Shown in pieces: positions 20,501-31,615 of a stretch of 64,000 nucleotides of DNA; the stretch's first letter is position 1; each line of letters begins with the position of its first letter. A model generated the notes under the pieces. The model was not told where the DNA came from. It saw only the letters and a list, made by a program, of their open reading frames with translations, and ran no database searches. The translations under genes and the position numbers were made by a program. Origin of the DNA: Clostridiales bacterium (lineage in GTDB: Bacteria > Bacillota > Clostridia > TANB77 > CAG-508); contig DNVW01000001.1 in NCBI GenBank assembly GCA_003507395.1, positions 1 to 64,000 of the forward strand, in the 5' to 3' direction.

Positions 20501-21945
20501 AAAGATTTGCCCTCAAATACTACAGCAATATTATCAGGAACTTTATTTACTTGTTCTTCAAACAATTCAATAATAGTTTTATCTCTAGGGTAATCAGAAG
20601 CAGTATCATTAAATTCATACAATAATTGGTGCTTTTCTTTTTCAGTAACAATATCAATATCGTTAAGCAAAATATTATTGTTAGCTAATATTTGTTCTAT
20701 AATATGACAAATACGAGCATGAATATCAGAAATATCCTTCTTAGAATATTTTGAGGTTTTGTAGTCATAAAGTATATTTAAACTGCCAGTATTATTATAA
20801 TCAGTAACGTGAATTTGTAAATCATCGGCAGAATTTCCATTGAAAATCCAATGGGTTTCACAATCAATATCCTTGTTTTGAGTATCTGTAATTTGATAAG
20901 ATAAGACTATATTATATAAATTAGGAACAGTTGAATCAACTTTTCTAATATCTTCTAATATGTTTTGATAAGGGTATTTTTGATGCCTTAACATAGACAT
21001 ACAATTTTGAGCAATAGTTTTAGAAAAATCAATAAAACTAGAATTATTTGGAATACTAATTCTTAATGGAATTGTACTAACAAACATACCGCTGGTTTGT
21101 TTGTCAGCAAAATTAAGCCTATTTAAGATAGGTGTGCCTATGACGAAATCATCCAAATTTGACACTCTACCAATATAAATTGAAAAAATAGATACTAAGA
21201 AATTATAAATAGAAATTCTATTGTCCTTACAAAAAATAGATATTTGTTCTATAACATCTCTAGAAATGTTATATGATTGTCTATCAGCAATAGATGATAT
21301 CTTTGATGAGATTTTTTTAATACTACCTGGAATAGTAGCAGCTTCAGGAACTGTTTCATATACTGTGTCCCAATATTTTTTGTCATTTTCGCAAGCAGGA
21401 CTAGATAAATAAGCTTGTTCTTTCTCTATAAAATCAGAATATGAGTATTTATATTGAATTGGGTTAGTCGAATTTGTTAAATTTAAATATTCTTGAACAA
21501 TTTGCTTACAAAATAGGCCAACAGTCCAAGAGTCTGATATAATATGATGTATAATTAAAACTGTAGCTGCTGTGTTATCAGAAAATTTAAAAATTTTACA
21601 GTTAAAAAGGTTGTTGCTTTCAAATGCAAAAGGTGTTTGACACATTTGCTCTTCAATAGGGTATAATTGAGATAAACTATTAAGTTCAATAATCTCAGGA
21701 ATATATTGTTCTTGAGAATCGGTGAAAAACTGAATGATATTTTCACCTTCAATTTTAAAGTTTAATTTAAAAATATCAACATTGGCAATAACATTTGCAA
21801 CTGCTTGCTGAAGCACAGAAATATCCATAGGGCATTTAAAATAAACACTACCGCCAACATTATTTATAGAAGTACCACTGTAATATTTTTCAATATTCCA
21901 AATATTTTTCTGTGGATTTGTTAAGTTATAGACTTTTTTGTCCAT
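14505..21945 (-). CDS. Two-module NRPS with terminal reductase (C-A-T-C-A-T-R), one CGG +1 frameshift
   Basis: Read as one protein of 2479 residues with a +1 shift at the CGG codon 19557-19555 (residue 797). Domains in order: C1 with HHIISDS (133-139, the usual final Gly replaced by Ser); A1 with TSGTTGKPK (603-611) and NGYGPTEAT (743-751); T1 with GGDS (Ser995); C2 with HHIIMDG (1180-1186); A2 with TSGSTGTPKG (1641-1650); T2 with GGDS (Ser2032); and an NAD(P)H-binding thioester reductase with GATGYLG (2110-2116). The reductase would release a dipeptide aldehyde or alcohol, and the starting C domain suggests N-acylation; this layout matches gut Clostridia NRPSs known to make dipeptide aldehydes and pyrazinones. 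Without the shift the protein ends inside A1 at GEICVSGD, a core adenylation motif. No phosphopantetheinyl transferase or transporter lies nearby. GGAGGG precedes the ATG. Confidence 0.92.
19555..19557 (-). other. CGG +1 recoding site in the NRPS
   Basis: On the minus strand the zero frame reads CCT CGG TGA (stop). Skipping the C gives CCT GGT GAA ATT TGC, that is P-G-E-I-C, the expected adenylation-domain PGE motif. The downstream frame then stays open for 5 kb. Confidence 0.9.
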
Positions 21946-21977
21946 AAGATTATCCCTCCATCGTTAAAATTTACTCC

Positions 21978-22005
21978 ATTGTACAATAAAATACAAAAAA
22001 AGCAA
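21978..22005 (-). promoter_or_regulatory. Possible promoter of the NRPS-kinase unit
   Basis: On the minus strand TTGCTT (22005-22000) and TACAAT (21983-21978) are spaced by 16 bases, about 33 bases before the NRPS start codon. The rest of this intergenic region between divergent genes (21946-22242) is AT-rich with no other feature I can support. Confidence 0.35.
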
Positions 22006-22242
22006 AGTTATATATATTAAAAAGCAAAAATGGTGTATTTTCGACAAAAATTGACAAACATCTTTATTTGAAAAATTTTTAGCCTAAACTATTAAAATTA
22101 TATATTAAAAAATGGAAAAAAGCAAGAAAATGTTGGAAAAATCTACCTAATTCAAAAAATATATAAATTAGAACAAAATATTGATTTTTTAAAAAAATAT
22201 TATAAAATGTAATAGTAAACAATTATGAAAGTGGGGAGAAAA

Positions 22243-22782
22243 ATGCTAAAGAAAGCATTCAAACATTTTTTAACAATAACAAAACATAAAATTTATGTAT
22301 TTAAATTAAGTATTAAGGCAGGGATTCCAATAAGAGGATTTTTTCACGATTTCTCAAAATACTCTTTTACAGAATTTTGGGAATCAGCTAAATATTATAC
22401 AGATGGGAAAAAAAGTCCAATAACAAATTGCAAGCAACAACAAGGATATTCAAAAGCTTGGTTGCACCACAAAGGAAGAAATAAGCATCACCATGAATAT
22501 TGGTATGATTATGAAACTAAAGATGAGGTACCAGTTATACCATATAAATACACGGTAGAAATGATATGTGACCAACTTGCAGCAGGAATGACATACAATG
22601 GAAAAGACTGGGAAAAAGATACACAATTAAAATATTGGAGAAATATAGAAAATAGAAGAAAAATAAATCCGCAAATTGCCAATATGCTAGACGAAGTATA
22701 TGTACAAGTAAGTCAAAAAGGAATAGATGAGGTCATAAATAAAAAGCATCTAAAAGAATTATACAAAAAATATTGTGAATAA
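22243..22782 (+). CDS. DUF5662 family protein (HD-like)
   Basis: A 179-residue protein with clustered His and Asp residues: GIPIRGFFHDFSKYS, HHKGRNKHHHEYW and a C-terminal CDQLAAGMTYNGKDW. This is the pattern of DUF5662, a family of catalytically plausible HD-type metal-binding proteins of unknown role. I chose the ATG at 22243 because GTGGGGAG lies 5 bases before it; the ATG at 22225 is six codons earlier and has no such signal. It is divergent from the NRPS and convergent with mecA, with a terminator between. Confidence 0.75.
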   Translation: MLKKAFKHFLTITKHKIYVFKLSIKAGIPIRGFFHDFSKYSFTEFWESAKYYTDGKKSPITNCKQQQGYSKAWLHHKGRNKHHHEYWYDYETKDEVPVIPYKYTVEMICDQLAAGMTYNGKDWEKDTQLKYWRNIENRRKINPQIANMLDEVYVQVSQKGIDEVINKKHLKELYKKYCE

Positions 22783-22786
22783 TAAA

Positions 22787-22815
22787 AAAGTCGGCAGTAA
22801 AGCCAACTTTTTTTA
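22787..22815 (+). terminator. Terminator between DUF5662 gene and mecA
   Basis: AAAAGTCGGC pairs with GCCAACTTTTTTT with one mismatch. The T run follows, and the A run on the other side may serve mecA. Confidence 0.7.
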
Positions 22816-22816
22816 T

Positions 22817-23431
22817 CTAAAAATATTTCATTCCAATTTTAATGGCATTATTAGCAATAATTAACTGACCGTTTTCAAGCAGTTTGCTGATAAACACTTT
22901 AGAATTATTAACAAATTTAGCAAATTCTATAATAGCAGAATTAAACTTTTGTATATCAGAATAATTAATATTAATATTGTCAAAAACAATATAATATTCT
23001 TCTTTATATAGATATAATAAAATATTTTGTGCTACTTTATAGCTTAAAGATAAATTATGATTTTCTAAAAATGTAATAAAATTACAGAAATCTTCAAAGG
23101 AGGCAAATTTATAAATAGCATATTTAGCATTTGTTTTGATATTTTTTCTCTTTGCAGAAATCTTTTTATGTATGTTTTTAGTTTCAGGAATTACTCTTGT
23201 AACTGTAACAATAAACTCTCCGTTCGCCATAGCTAAAGCTTCGATTCTTACTGGGCAGTCTTTTACTTCAAAACCGATTTCTTCTTCAGCCTCTTCCAAA
23301 ATGTCTAAAAACAAATCCTGCTTTTCCAAAGAGTTAGACATAAAAGTATGAAAATCAATATTTTTATCTTTCAAATCTTGTGATGTTAAAATTATTCTTA
23401 TTTTATTTTCACCGAGTTTTTCAAACTTCAT
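22817..23431 (-). CDS. mecA: Adaptor protein MecA family
   Basis: A 204-residue protein beginning MKFEKLGENKIRIILTSQDL, the N-terminal substrate-binding half of MecA, followed by an acidic linker-like stretch and a C-terminal ClpC-binding half (about 115-200). MecA targets proteins such as ComK to the ClpCP protease in Bacillus; in Clostridia the substrates are less known. The start at 23431 has GGAGG 7 bases upstream. A longer frame upstream lacks a binding site. The length is close to that of MecA and YpbH. Confidence 0.88.
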   Translation of the reverse strand: MKFEKLGENKIRIILTSQDLKDKNIDFHTFMSNSLEKQDLFLDILEEAEEEIGFEVKDCPVRIEALAMANGEFIVTVTRVIPETKNIHKKISAKRKNIKTNAKYAIYKFASFEDFCNFITFLENHNLSLSYKVAQNILLYLYKEEYYIVFDNININYSDIQKFNSAIIEFAKFVNNSKVFISKLLENGQLIIANNAIKIGMKYF

Positions 23432-23482
23432 TATATATCCTCCAAACATTATTACTACATATAATATTATAAATTTTAAAAA

Positions 23483-23508
23483 TTGTGCTAATGTTTACTA
23501 TAGCACAA
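23483..23508. promoter_or_regulatory. Perfect 8-bp inverted repeat upstream of mecA
   Basis: TTGTGCTA (23483-23490) and TAGCACAA (23501-23508) are separated by 10 bases, about one helical turn, and lie 52 bases before the mecA start. It could be a repressor operator. No family can be assigned. Confidence 0.4.
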
Positions 23509-23698
23509 AGTAAATAAAAATAAAAGGGTAAACAGTAAAATATTAGTATTTAAAATTATTATAGCATATATACAATTAAAGTTAAATGATAAAAAAATGG
23601 AAAATTTAAATTTTAAATTTTTAAAGTAAATGATATTGATCTTGTGAAAAATATTTGGTAAAATTTAATTATAGACACAAGTATTTTCAATAAAACTA

Positions 23699-23938
23699 GT
23701 GAATAAGTTTGTAAGAGCTGTTCAATACGATGGATATGGAAATACTGGAGTTATTAAAAAAACCTATGTCACCATTACAAAACAACCATATTGGGGACCA
23801 TTAAATAATGGTACTGGAGCATGGGGATGGAACTATAGACTTATTGAGACAAAAAGTTACACATATACATCGTGGAATGGAAACGGAGGAATAAGCAACC
23901 CTAATTATAATGGGTATTGGAAGTACAACTTTAAATAA
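23699..23938 (+). CDS. Small aromatic-rich hypothetical protein, possibly a gene remnant
   Basis: A 79-residue frame rich in Trp, Tyr, Gly and Asn (GAWGWNYRLIE, SYTYTSWNGNGG, GYWKYNFK). It looks like the C-terminal part of an exported protein. The proposed GTG start has no ribosome binding site, the frame is open only from 23675, and there is no signal peptide, so the 5' part may be lost. A strong hairpin follows directly, as after real genes. I do not recognise the family. Confidence 0.35.
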   Translation: MNKFVRAVQYDGYGNTGVIKKTYVTITKQPYWGPLNNGTGAWGWNYRLIETKSYTYTSWNGNGGISNPNYNGYWKYNFK

Positions 23939-23950
23939 ATAAGAAAGGTA

Positions 23951-23977
23951 AGAGACTCCTTAATTTAAGGAGTCTCT
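23951..23977. terminator. Bidirectional terminator
   Basis: AGAGACTCCTT pairs perfectly with AAGGAGTCTCT around AATTT. It lies between the small plus-strand gene and the convergent minus-strand lipoprotein-like gene. Confidence 0.8.
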
Positions 23978-25006
23978 TCAAAATTGAATAATAATATTAT
24001 TTTGCTCAAAATATTTATTAAAAAGATTATATTGCTTTTGATATTCCTCAGTAGATATCTCTTTAGAACTTATAAGTTCTCTTTGATATATTTGATTATT
24101 AACTAAATAGTCCTTAAATTTTTCAAAGGTATAAGTGCCATCAGTTTTTTTATTTAAACAATAAACATAATATTGCTGATTATCTATTGTTTCATACATA
24201 TAATAAACAATATTATCAGGACTTTCAAATTTTAGTATTCTTTCGTCAGAATCATAGTAATAATTAATATTAAGAGATGATGAATAATTTATATATATTA
24301 AGTTACCGGTATTAAATAGAGGCATTGTAATTTGAAAATTAGATGGTCTAATATGTGAATCTAAACTAATATAGCCACAAAAGTCCAAATCTAACAAAGA
24401 AAAAATATTACTATAATTTATTTCTTTATCTAATGATTCATATAATATTTTACTAATAGGTTTATGATTATTATCTGAAACAATAACAGAAAAATATTTT
24501 TTATCATTAAATTCAAGTGGGGTTATATTATAATATGACTTTTCTGAATTAGATGTATCATTATTATAAGTAATGTTCGAAGTTATAATTGTACTGTCAT
24601 CTTCATAATGAAAGTCATATTTGTATAAAATTGTATTATCTTTTGAAACTGCAATTAAATTTGATAATTCCAAAAATCTTTTAGCGTTGTCATATTTAAT
24701 TTTAATATAATTACCATAATTATCTACAACTTCAGTTATTTTATTATCTTTATCAAAAGTATAATTTAAATTATATTCTTTTTCTTGAAATGAGCCATCT
24801 TCTAATTGAAATTTGTATTTATAATGAAGTAAATTTCCAAAATTATCAAATTGTTCTTCAAATATTTCATTAGGATTTCTAAATCTACCTTGTTCGTTTG
24901 TTGAATATAATGTAGTATTTTTATTATTATACATAATACATACTATTAATGTAATCAATAATAGTATTATAATTACTGATATTATAATTAATTTATTTTT
25001 TTTCAT
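23978..25006 (-). CDS. Membrane-anchored hypothetical protein with YD-like repeats
   Basis: A 342-residue protein. Residues 1-25 are a transmembrane anchor (LIIISVIIILLLITLIVCIMY). The external part contains short beta-repeat segments, such as DNFGNLLHYKYKF and NYTFDKDNKITEVVDNYGNYIKIKYD, resembling RHS/YD-type or DUF-style beta-strand repeats. No catalytic motif is visible. GGAGGCACCT precedes the ATG by 6 bases. It is a single gene with its own terminator, and function cannot be assigned. Confidence 0.6.
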   Translation of the reverse strand: MKKNKLIIISVIIILLLITLIVCIMYNNKNTTLYSTNEQGRFRNPNEIFEEQFDNFGNLLHYKYKFQLEDGSFQEKEYNLNYTFDKDNKITEVVDNYGNYIKIKYDNAKRFLELSNLIAVSKDNTILYKYDFHYEDDSTIITSNITYNNDTSNSEKSYYNITPLEFNDKKYFSVIVSDNNHKPISKILYESLDKEINYSNIFSLLDLDFCGYISLDSHIRPSNFQITMPLFNTGNLIYINYSSSLNINYYYDSDERILKFESPDNIVYYMYETIDNQQYYVYCLNKKTDGTYTFEKFKDYLVNNQIYQRELISSKEISTEEYQKQYNLFNKYFEQNNIIIQF

Positions 25007-25201
25007 AGGTGCCTCCTTATATGTAAATTATTATAGTGAAATTGTCATAAAGAGTCAATGCTAATATGGATAATAAATTTTTAAAAAAGATTAAACAATT
25101 TTGACGAATTAAAAAAGTAAAACCTATTTAGAAAAAGTAAGTTCTAGTTACCGATTAAAAGCTATTTAAAATGGAAAATTTATTTTTATTTATTATAAAT
25201 A

Positions 25202-25230
25202 TTGAAAAAAAAACGTATAACGTATATAAT
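25202..25230 (+). promoter_or_regulatory. SigmaA-type promoter of the DUF4321-radC-mre region
   Basis: TTGAAA (25202-25207), a 17-base spacer and TATAAT (25225-25230). Transcription would begin near 25237, about 36 bases before the DUF4321 start. Confidence 0.75.
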
Positions 25231-25272
25231 ACTATAGAACAAATGAAAAAAATGGGAGGAATGGAACAGTAT

Positions 25273-25518
25273 ATGGCAACTAAAAATAAAAATGTATGGA
25301 TATTGCTATTATTTATATTATGTGGATTGGTATTAGGTGGATTTTTAGGAGAGCTTGCCTCAAAGGTGGACTTTTTGTGGTGGGTATCATATGGTGAAGA
25401 ATTTGGACTATCAACACCAGTAACATTAGATTTAAATATTATAAAGCTTACAATAGGTTGTATGTTCAAAATAAATATATCATCTATTATAGGATTAATA
25501 TTAGCAATATATATATAG
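25273..25518 (+). CDS. DUF4321 domain membrane protein
   Basis: An 81-residue protein with two hydrophobic helices (NVWILLLFILCGLVLGGFLGEL and a C-terminal one) separated by a short external loop (LWWVSYGEEFGLSTPVTLDL). This matches DUF4321, often found upstream of maf, radC and mreB in Clostridia. The promoter position excludes starts before about 25237. GGGAGGA ends at 25260, so the ATG at 25273 is preferred over the one at 25261, which would have no spacing. Role unknown. Confidence 0.75.
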   Translation: MATKNKNVWILLLFILCGLVLGGFLGELASKVDFLWWVSYGEEFGLSTPVTLDLNIIKLTIGCMFKINISSIIGLILAIYI

Positions 25519-25569
25519 AAAAGTTTAATTTATTCTAAAGTATTTAGCGGGGGCGGGAAGGACTATATT

Positions 25570-27324
<1,755 letters not shown>

Positions 27325-27342
27325 AGTGACTGGAGGACTTAA

Positions 27343-28155
27343 ATGTATAAAAACAAAAAAGGTGGAATAGTTGGAATTATAATAACAATTATTATATTAA
27401 TAATTATAGTTTCATTAACAAATGTGGAAATAAATAAAGTATCTAAAGTAGAAAACATTTTTAGTGCTGTAGTTATGCCAATACAAAATAGCCTAGTATA
27501 TTTAAAAAACAAAATAAAAGGTAATGACAGTTTTTTTCAAAATATAGATAAATTAAAAGCAGAAAATGAAGAATTAAAACAAAAAAATAGTGAGTTAGAA
27601 CAAAAATTAAGAGAATTTGAAATTGTTAAATCTGAGAATGAAACTCTAAAAGAATATGTCAATTTAAAAGAAAAATACAATAATTATGAAAGTATACCAT
27701 CATATGTTATAAATAAGGAGATAAGTAATTTTGGAAGTACTATTATAATAAATGTTGGGAAAAAAGATGGAGTAGAACCTAATATGACAGTTATTTCAGA
27801 CAAAGGATTAGTAGGTTATATTATATCAACAACTAATACTACGGCAAAAGTTCAAACGATAATAGATACTGCAACAGCAGTAAGTGCAACAATTAGTACT
27901 TCAAGAGATAGTATTCTAGTAAGAGGCACACTTGATGCAAATTATACACTAAAAGCAACATATATACCAACAGATGCAAAACTTTTACAAGGAGATATTA
28001 TAGAAACATCTGGAATTGGAGGAATATATCCAAAGGGAATTAAGATAGGAACAATTAAAGAAATAATTAATACAAAAAATATAACGGATAGATATGCAAT
28101 AATAGAAACCGCGGTTGATTTTTCAAAATTGGAGACCGTTTTAGTAATAAAATAA
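27343..28155 (+). CDS. mreC: Rod shape-determining protein MreC
   Basis: A 270-residue protein with an N-terminal transmembrane helix (9-28), a coiled coil (about 60-105: LKAENEELKQKNSELEQKLREFE) and the two-barrel beta domain typical of MreC (NVGKKDGVEPNMTVIS, GLVGYI, GDIIETSGIGGIYPKGIKIG). It links the MreB filament to the peptidoglycan synthases outside the membrane. It starts 18 bases after mreB with GGAGG. Confidence 0.95.
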   Translation: MYKNKKGGIVGIIITIIILIIIVSLTNVEINKVSKVENIFSAVVMPIQNSLVYLKNKIKGNDSFFQNIDKLKAENEELKQKNSELEQKLREFEIVKSENETLKEYVNLKEKYNNYESIPSYVINKEISNFGSTIIINVGKKDGVEPNMTVISDKGLVGYIISTTNTTAKVQTIIDTATAVSATISTSRDSILVRGTLDANYTLKATYIPTDAKLLQGDIIETSGIGGIYPKGIKIGTIKEIINTKNITDRYAIIETAVDFSKLETVLVIK

Positions 28156-28166
28156 AGGAGGATTAC

Positions 28167-28700
28167 TTGAAAAAAATATTATCAATTATAGCTATAACAA
28201 TAGTTTTTTTTGTAATATATTTTTTACAAATAAACTTATTTAACTGGTTTAATATATATGGAATTTCTCCAAATTTATTTATAATATTTATATTGTTTAT
28301 AGGACTTTTTATAGGTAAAAAAATAGGATTTGCTTTTGGAATAATATTTGGATTATACATAGACATTATAAATGGAAAAATATTAGGACAAACAGCTATT
28401 ATGCTAGGAATAGTTGGACTATTAGGCGAATATTTAGATAAAAGTTTTTCTAAAGAAAGTAGAATTACACTAATGCTTATGGTAGCAAGTACTACAATAA
28501 TATATGAAATAGGTATATATTTAATAAGTATTATTAGCTTAGGAGTTAATATAGAAATATTATCTTTTATCAAAATATTGTTAATAGAGATTATATATAA
28601 TACAATTATTACGATAATTATATATCCTTTAATACAAATGGCAGGAGTAGAATTGGAAAATACATTTAAACAGCAAAAAATAAGAAGCAGATATTTTTAA
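28167..28700 (+). CDS. mreD: Rod shape-determining protein MreD
   Basis: A 177-residue protein with about five transmembrane helices and MreD features such as FNWFNIYGISPNLFIIF and GLYIDIINGKILGQTAIMLG. The start is a TTG at 28167, supported by AAAGGAGG 5-6 bases upstream, 11 bases after mreC. It is part of the elongasome complex with MreC and PBP2. Confidence 0.9.
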   Translation: MKKILSIIAITIVFFVIYFLQINLFNWFNIYGISPNLFIIFILFIGLFIGKKIGFAFGIIFGLYIDIINGKILGQTAIMLGIVGLLGEYLDKSFSKESRITLMLMVASTTIIYEIGIYLISIISLGVNIEILSFIKILLIEIIYNTIITIIIYPLIQMAGVELENTFKQQKIRSRYF

Positions 28701-28789
28701 ATAGAGGTTGGAGGTTAAGAAATAGAATATAAATATTAGACATATAACCACAAACATCTAACTTTTAGTATTCAATAAAGAAAGGAACA

Positions 28790-30883
28790 ATGATGAATAA
28801 TGATAATAGAAGCTCTAACTTAAGATATAATATTATTACCATCCTTGTATATATAGTTGGGATTGTCTTAATTGTTCAGCTTTTTAACTTACAAATAGTA
28901 AATGGTAAAGAATATAGGGAAACTTCCAATACAAGGTTAAGTAGAGAAACAGTAGTTAAAGCAGCTAGGGGGTCAATAAAAGACAGAACAGGTAATTTAC
29001 TTGTAACAACGAAGATGGGATTTAATGTAGACTTATATAAAACAAAAATAGATACAGCAACATTAAATAAAACTATATTAAATACAATAAGAATATTGGA
29101 AAGCAATAAAGATAAATACATAAATAATTTACCAATAAAAGTAAATCCATTTGAATTTGAAAATCAAGATGAGGAAACACAAAAAAAATGGAAAAAAGGA
29201 AATGACATTAACGAAAATGCAACAGCAGAAGAATGTTTCTATTCCTTGAAAAAAGAATACAAAATAGAACAGGAAGATATTGAAGAAGCATATAAAATAA
29301 TGATTGTTAGATATGAAATAGCTAGAAATGGATATAGTAGCATAAGACCAGTGACTATAGCAAAAGATGTAAGTAGAGCAAGTGCTGTAAAATTAGGAGA
29401 ACAAAGTATATATTTTCCAGGAATATCAGCAACTACTGAGCCACTAGTATCATATCCATCGGGTAGTTTGGCATCACACATATTAGGATATGTAGGTAAT
29501 ATAACACAAGCCGAATTGGATGGAAGAGAAGATACATATGGAATAAATGATGTAATAGGTAAAGTCGGAATACAATATGTGTTTGAGGAATACTTAAGGG
29601 GACAAAATGGAATAAAACAATTAGATATGTCTGTAGATGGAAATATAACAGACGAATATATAACAAAAGAAGCTGTTGCAGGTTCAGATGTAATATTAAC
29701 AATAGATGCTAATTTACAAGCAACAACGGAAAAAGCTTTAGCAAACAATATTAAAAAAATTGCAAGTGGCGGATTTTCTAAAACAAGCGAAGCAAAAGCT
29801 GGAGCAGCAGTAGTTATGAATGTAAAAACTGGTGAAATATTGGCAATGGCAAGCTATCCAGATTATGAACCAGAGCTTTTTGTAAATGGAATTAGCCAGA
29901 AAAAGCTAGATGAATATAACAAAGGAGACAACATATTTAATAGGGCAATAAGTGGAGTTTATGCACCGGGTTCAACATTCAAAATGATTACGGCAATAGC
30001 AGGATTAGAGACAGGAGCAATAACACCAACAGAAAAAATAAATGATGTAGGAGTATACAAAAAAGCACATGAACCAGCATGCTGGATATGGAATAGCTAT
30101 GGAATGACTCATGGCTGGTTGAATGTTACAGATGCAATAATACATTCATGCAATTATTTCTTTTATGAAGTAGGATATAGAGTAACAATAGATAATATAG
30201 CAAAATATGCAAAATATTATGGATTGGGGCAAAAAACAAATGTAGAATTACCAATGGAGGAAGAAGGAGTTGTAGCAACAAGAGATAAAGCAAAAGAAAG
30301 AGGAGACGAGTGGCAAATAGGAGAGACTCTCTCGGCAGCAATAGGACAAAGCTATAATTCTTATACACCAATACAAATGGCTAAATATATTAGTATGCTT
30401 GCAAATGGAGGAAAGCCAATAGATGTAAGCATAGTAAAATCTGTAATAGACGTAAATGGAAATCAAATTTCAAAAGAAGAAATAACTAAATTTGTAAATG
30501 CAAAACTGGGATTAGAAAAACAGGAAAAAGAAGACCTAAATATAAAAAAGGAGAACTTAGAAGCAATATTAAAAGGAATGAAAGGTGTTACAAGTGAAGA
30601 AGGAGGAACTGCATATAGTACATTTGCTGATTTCAATATTGAGCTAGGAGGAAAAACAGGTTCAGCGCAAACAGACGTAAATGGAAAAGTAAATGGATGG
30701 TTTGTAGGATTTGCACCATATGATGAACCAGAAGTTGCAGTAGTAGTATTAGTAGAAAATGCAGGCTCAGGTTCATATACAGCAGAGGTTGCTAGAGATA
30801 TATTACAAGAATATTTCGGAATGAATATGGAGAAAGTAGAGGAAAATTTAACAGCATTACCAAGTTCAGAAATTCAAAATTAG
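28790..30883 (+). CDS. mrdA: Penicillin-binding protein 2 (class B, elongation)
   Basis: A 697-residue class B transpeptidase with one N-terminal membrane helix (about 14-36), a pedestal domain beginning AARGSIKDRTGNLL, and the penicillin-binding motifs S395-T-F-K (YAPGSTFKM), S-C-N (IHSCNYFF) and K622-T-G-S (GGKTGSAQT). It cross-links side-wall peptidoglycan with RodA as glycosyltransferase partner. The gap before it (28701-28789) has no feature beyond AAAGGAACA. No rodA follows; minC does. Confidence 0.95.
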   Translation: MMNNDNRSSNLRYNIITILVYIVGIVLIVQLFNLQIVNGKEYRETSNTRLSRETVVKAARGSIKDRTGNLLVTTKMGFNVDLYKTKIDTATLNKTILNTIRILESNKDKYINNLPIKVNPFEFENQDEETQKKWKKGNDINENATAEECFYSLKKEYKIEQEDIEEAYKIMIVRYEIARNGYSSIRPVTIAKDVSRASAVKLGEQSIYFPGISATTEPLVSYPSGSLASHILGYVGNITQAELDGREDTYGINDVIGKVGIQYVFEEYLRGQNGIKQLDMSVDGNITDEYITKEAVAGSDVILTIDANLQATTEKALANNIKKIASGGFSKTSEAKAGAAVVMNVKTGEILAMASYPDYEPELFVNGISQKKLDEYNKGDNIFNRAISGVYAPGSTFKMITAIAGLETGAITPTEKINDVGVYKKAHEPACWIWNSYGMTHGWLNVTDAIIHSCNYFFYEVGYRVTIDNIAKYAKYYGLGQKTNVELPMEEEGVVATRDKAKERGDEWQIGETLSAAIGQSYNSYTPIQMAKYISMLANGGKPIDVSIVKSVIDVNGNQISKEEITKFVNAKLGLEKQEKEDLNIKKENLEAILKGMKGVTSEEGGTAYSTFADFNIELGGKTGSAQTDVNGKVNGWFVGFAPYDEPEVAVVVLVENAGSGSYTAEVARDILQEYFGMNMEKVEENLTALPSSEIQN

Positions 30884-30901
30884 AAAGGAATTGAAGTAAA
30901 A

Positions 30902-31519
30902 ATGGGAGTAAAAGACTGTATTAATGTAACACTAAAGAAAAATGAAGTGACAATAAAAATAGACATAGGGGCAGAGCACAAAAATGTAATAGCAAACCTT
31001 AAAAAGAAATTACCAGAATTAAAAAAACTATACAAAGAAGATAAAACACCAATATTAGTAAAAGGAAAAATATTGTCAACTCGAGAAAAAAGAGAAATAA
31101 AAGCATTAATACAAGATTCTATTGAAGTAGAAGTGAAATTTGAAGGAAATAAAGCTCTGGGGTTATATGGAATACAGGAAACTTACTGTAGAGAAATATG
31201 CACATCAGAAACCAAGTTTCATAAAGGATCTCTAAGATCAGGACAAAAAATAGAGTTTGAAGGCAGTTTAGTAATTTTAGGAGATGTAAACGGAGGAGCA
31301 GAGGTTGTTGCAGGAGAAAATGTAGTTGTTCTAGGAACGCTTAGGGGACTAGCACATGCAGGGGCTAATGGCAACAAATCTGCAATAATAGCAGCCAACT
31401 CAATAGAAGCTTTACAGATAAGAATAGCAAATATAATTAAAGAAATAGAAAAAGATGAAAAGGACACACTAAAAACATATGCATATATTGGGCAAGAAGA
31501 CAAAATAATCATGGAATAA
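30902..31519 (+). CDS. minC: Septum site-determining protein MinC
   Basis: A 205-residue protein. The N-terminal domain has INVTLKKNEVTIKIDIG and the C-terminal beta-helix domain is typical (RSGQKIEFEGSLVILGDVNGGAEVVAGENVVVLGTLRGLAHAGANGNKSA). MinC blocks FtsZ assembly away from mid-cell with MinD. It ends the mre operon, 18 bases after PBP2. minD and minE do not follow; the strand changes after a large palindrome. A MinD gene elsewhere in the genome would be expected. Confidence 0.93.
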   Translation: MGVKDCINVTLKKNEVTIKIDIGAEHKNVIANLKKKLPELKKLYKEDKTPILVKGKILSTREKREIKALIQDSIEVEVKFEGNKALGLYGIQETYCREICTSETKFHKGSLRSGQKIEFEGSLVILGDVNGGAEVVAGENVVVLGTLRGLAHAGANGNKSAIIAANSIEALQIRIANIIKEIEKDEKDTLKTYAYIGQEDKIIME

Positions 31520-31542
31520 GAAGTGTCAGGGGGTTCATCAGT

Positions 31543-31601
31543 GTCAGTGGGGACGGGGATTTTTGACAATGTTTTTGTCAAAAATCCTCGTCCCCACTGA
31601 C
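31543..31601. repeat. Long near-perfect palindrome between convergent genes
   Basis: Two 27-base arms with one mismatch flank a 5-base loop. The outer arms read GTCAGTGGGGAC and GTCCCCACTGAC, the inner ones TTTTTGACAA and TTGTCAAAAA. It is preceded by a partial copy (GTGTCAGGGGG, 31523-31533). It resembles REP-type mobile palindromes and is related in style (GTCA..GGGGAC) to the dispersed 54-bp element. With no T tract, it is only a weak terminator candidate. Confidence 0.8.
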
Positions 31602-31615
31602 AAACTCACTGTCAA

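Noticed and set aside
31543..31601. Ordinary rho-independent terminator
   Set aside because: It lacks a T tract and is much longer than needed; a mobile palindrome fits better, although it may still block transcription.
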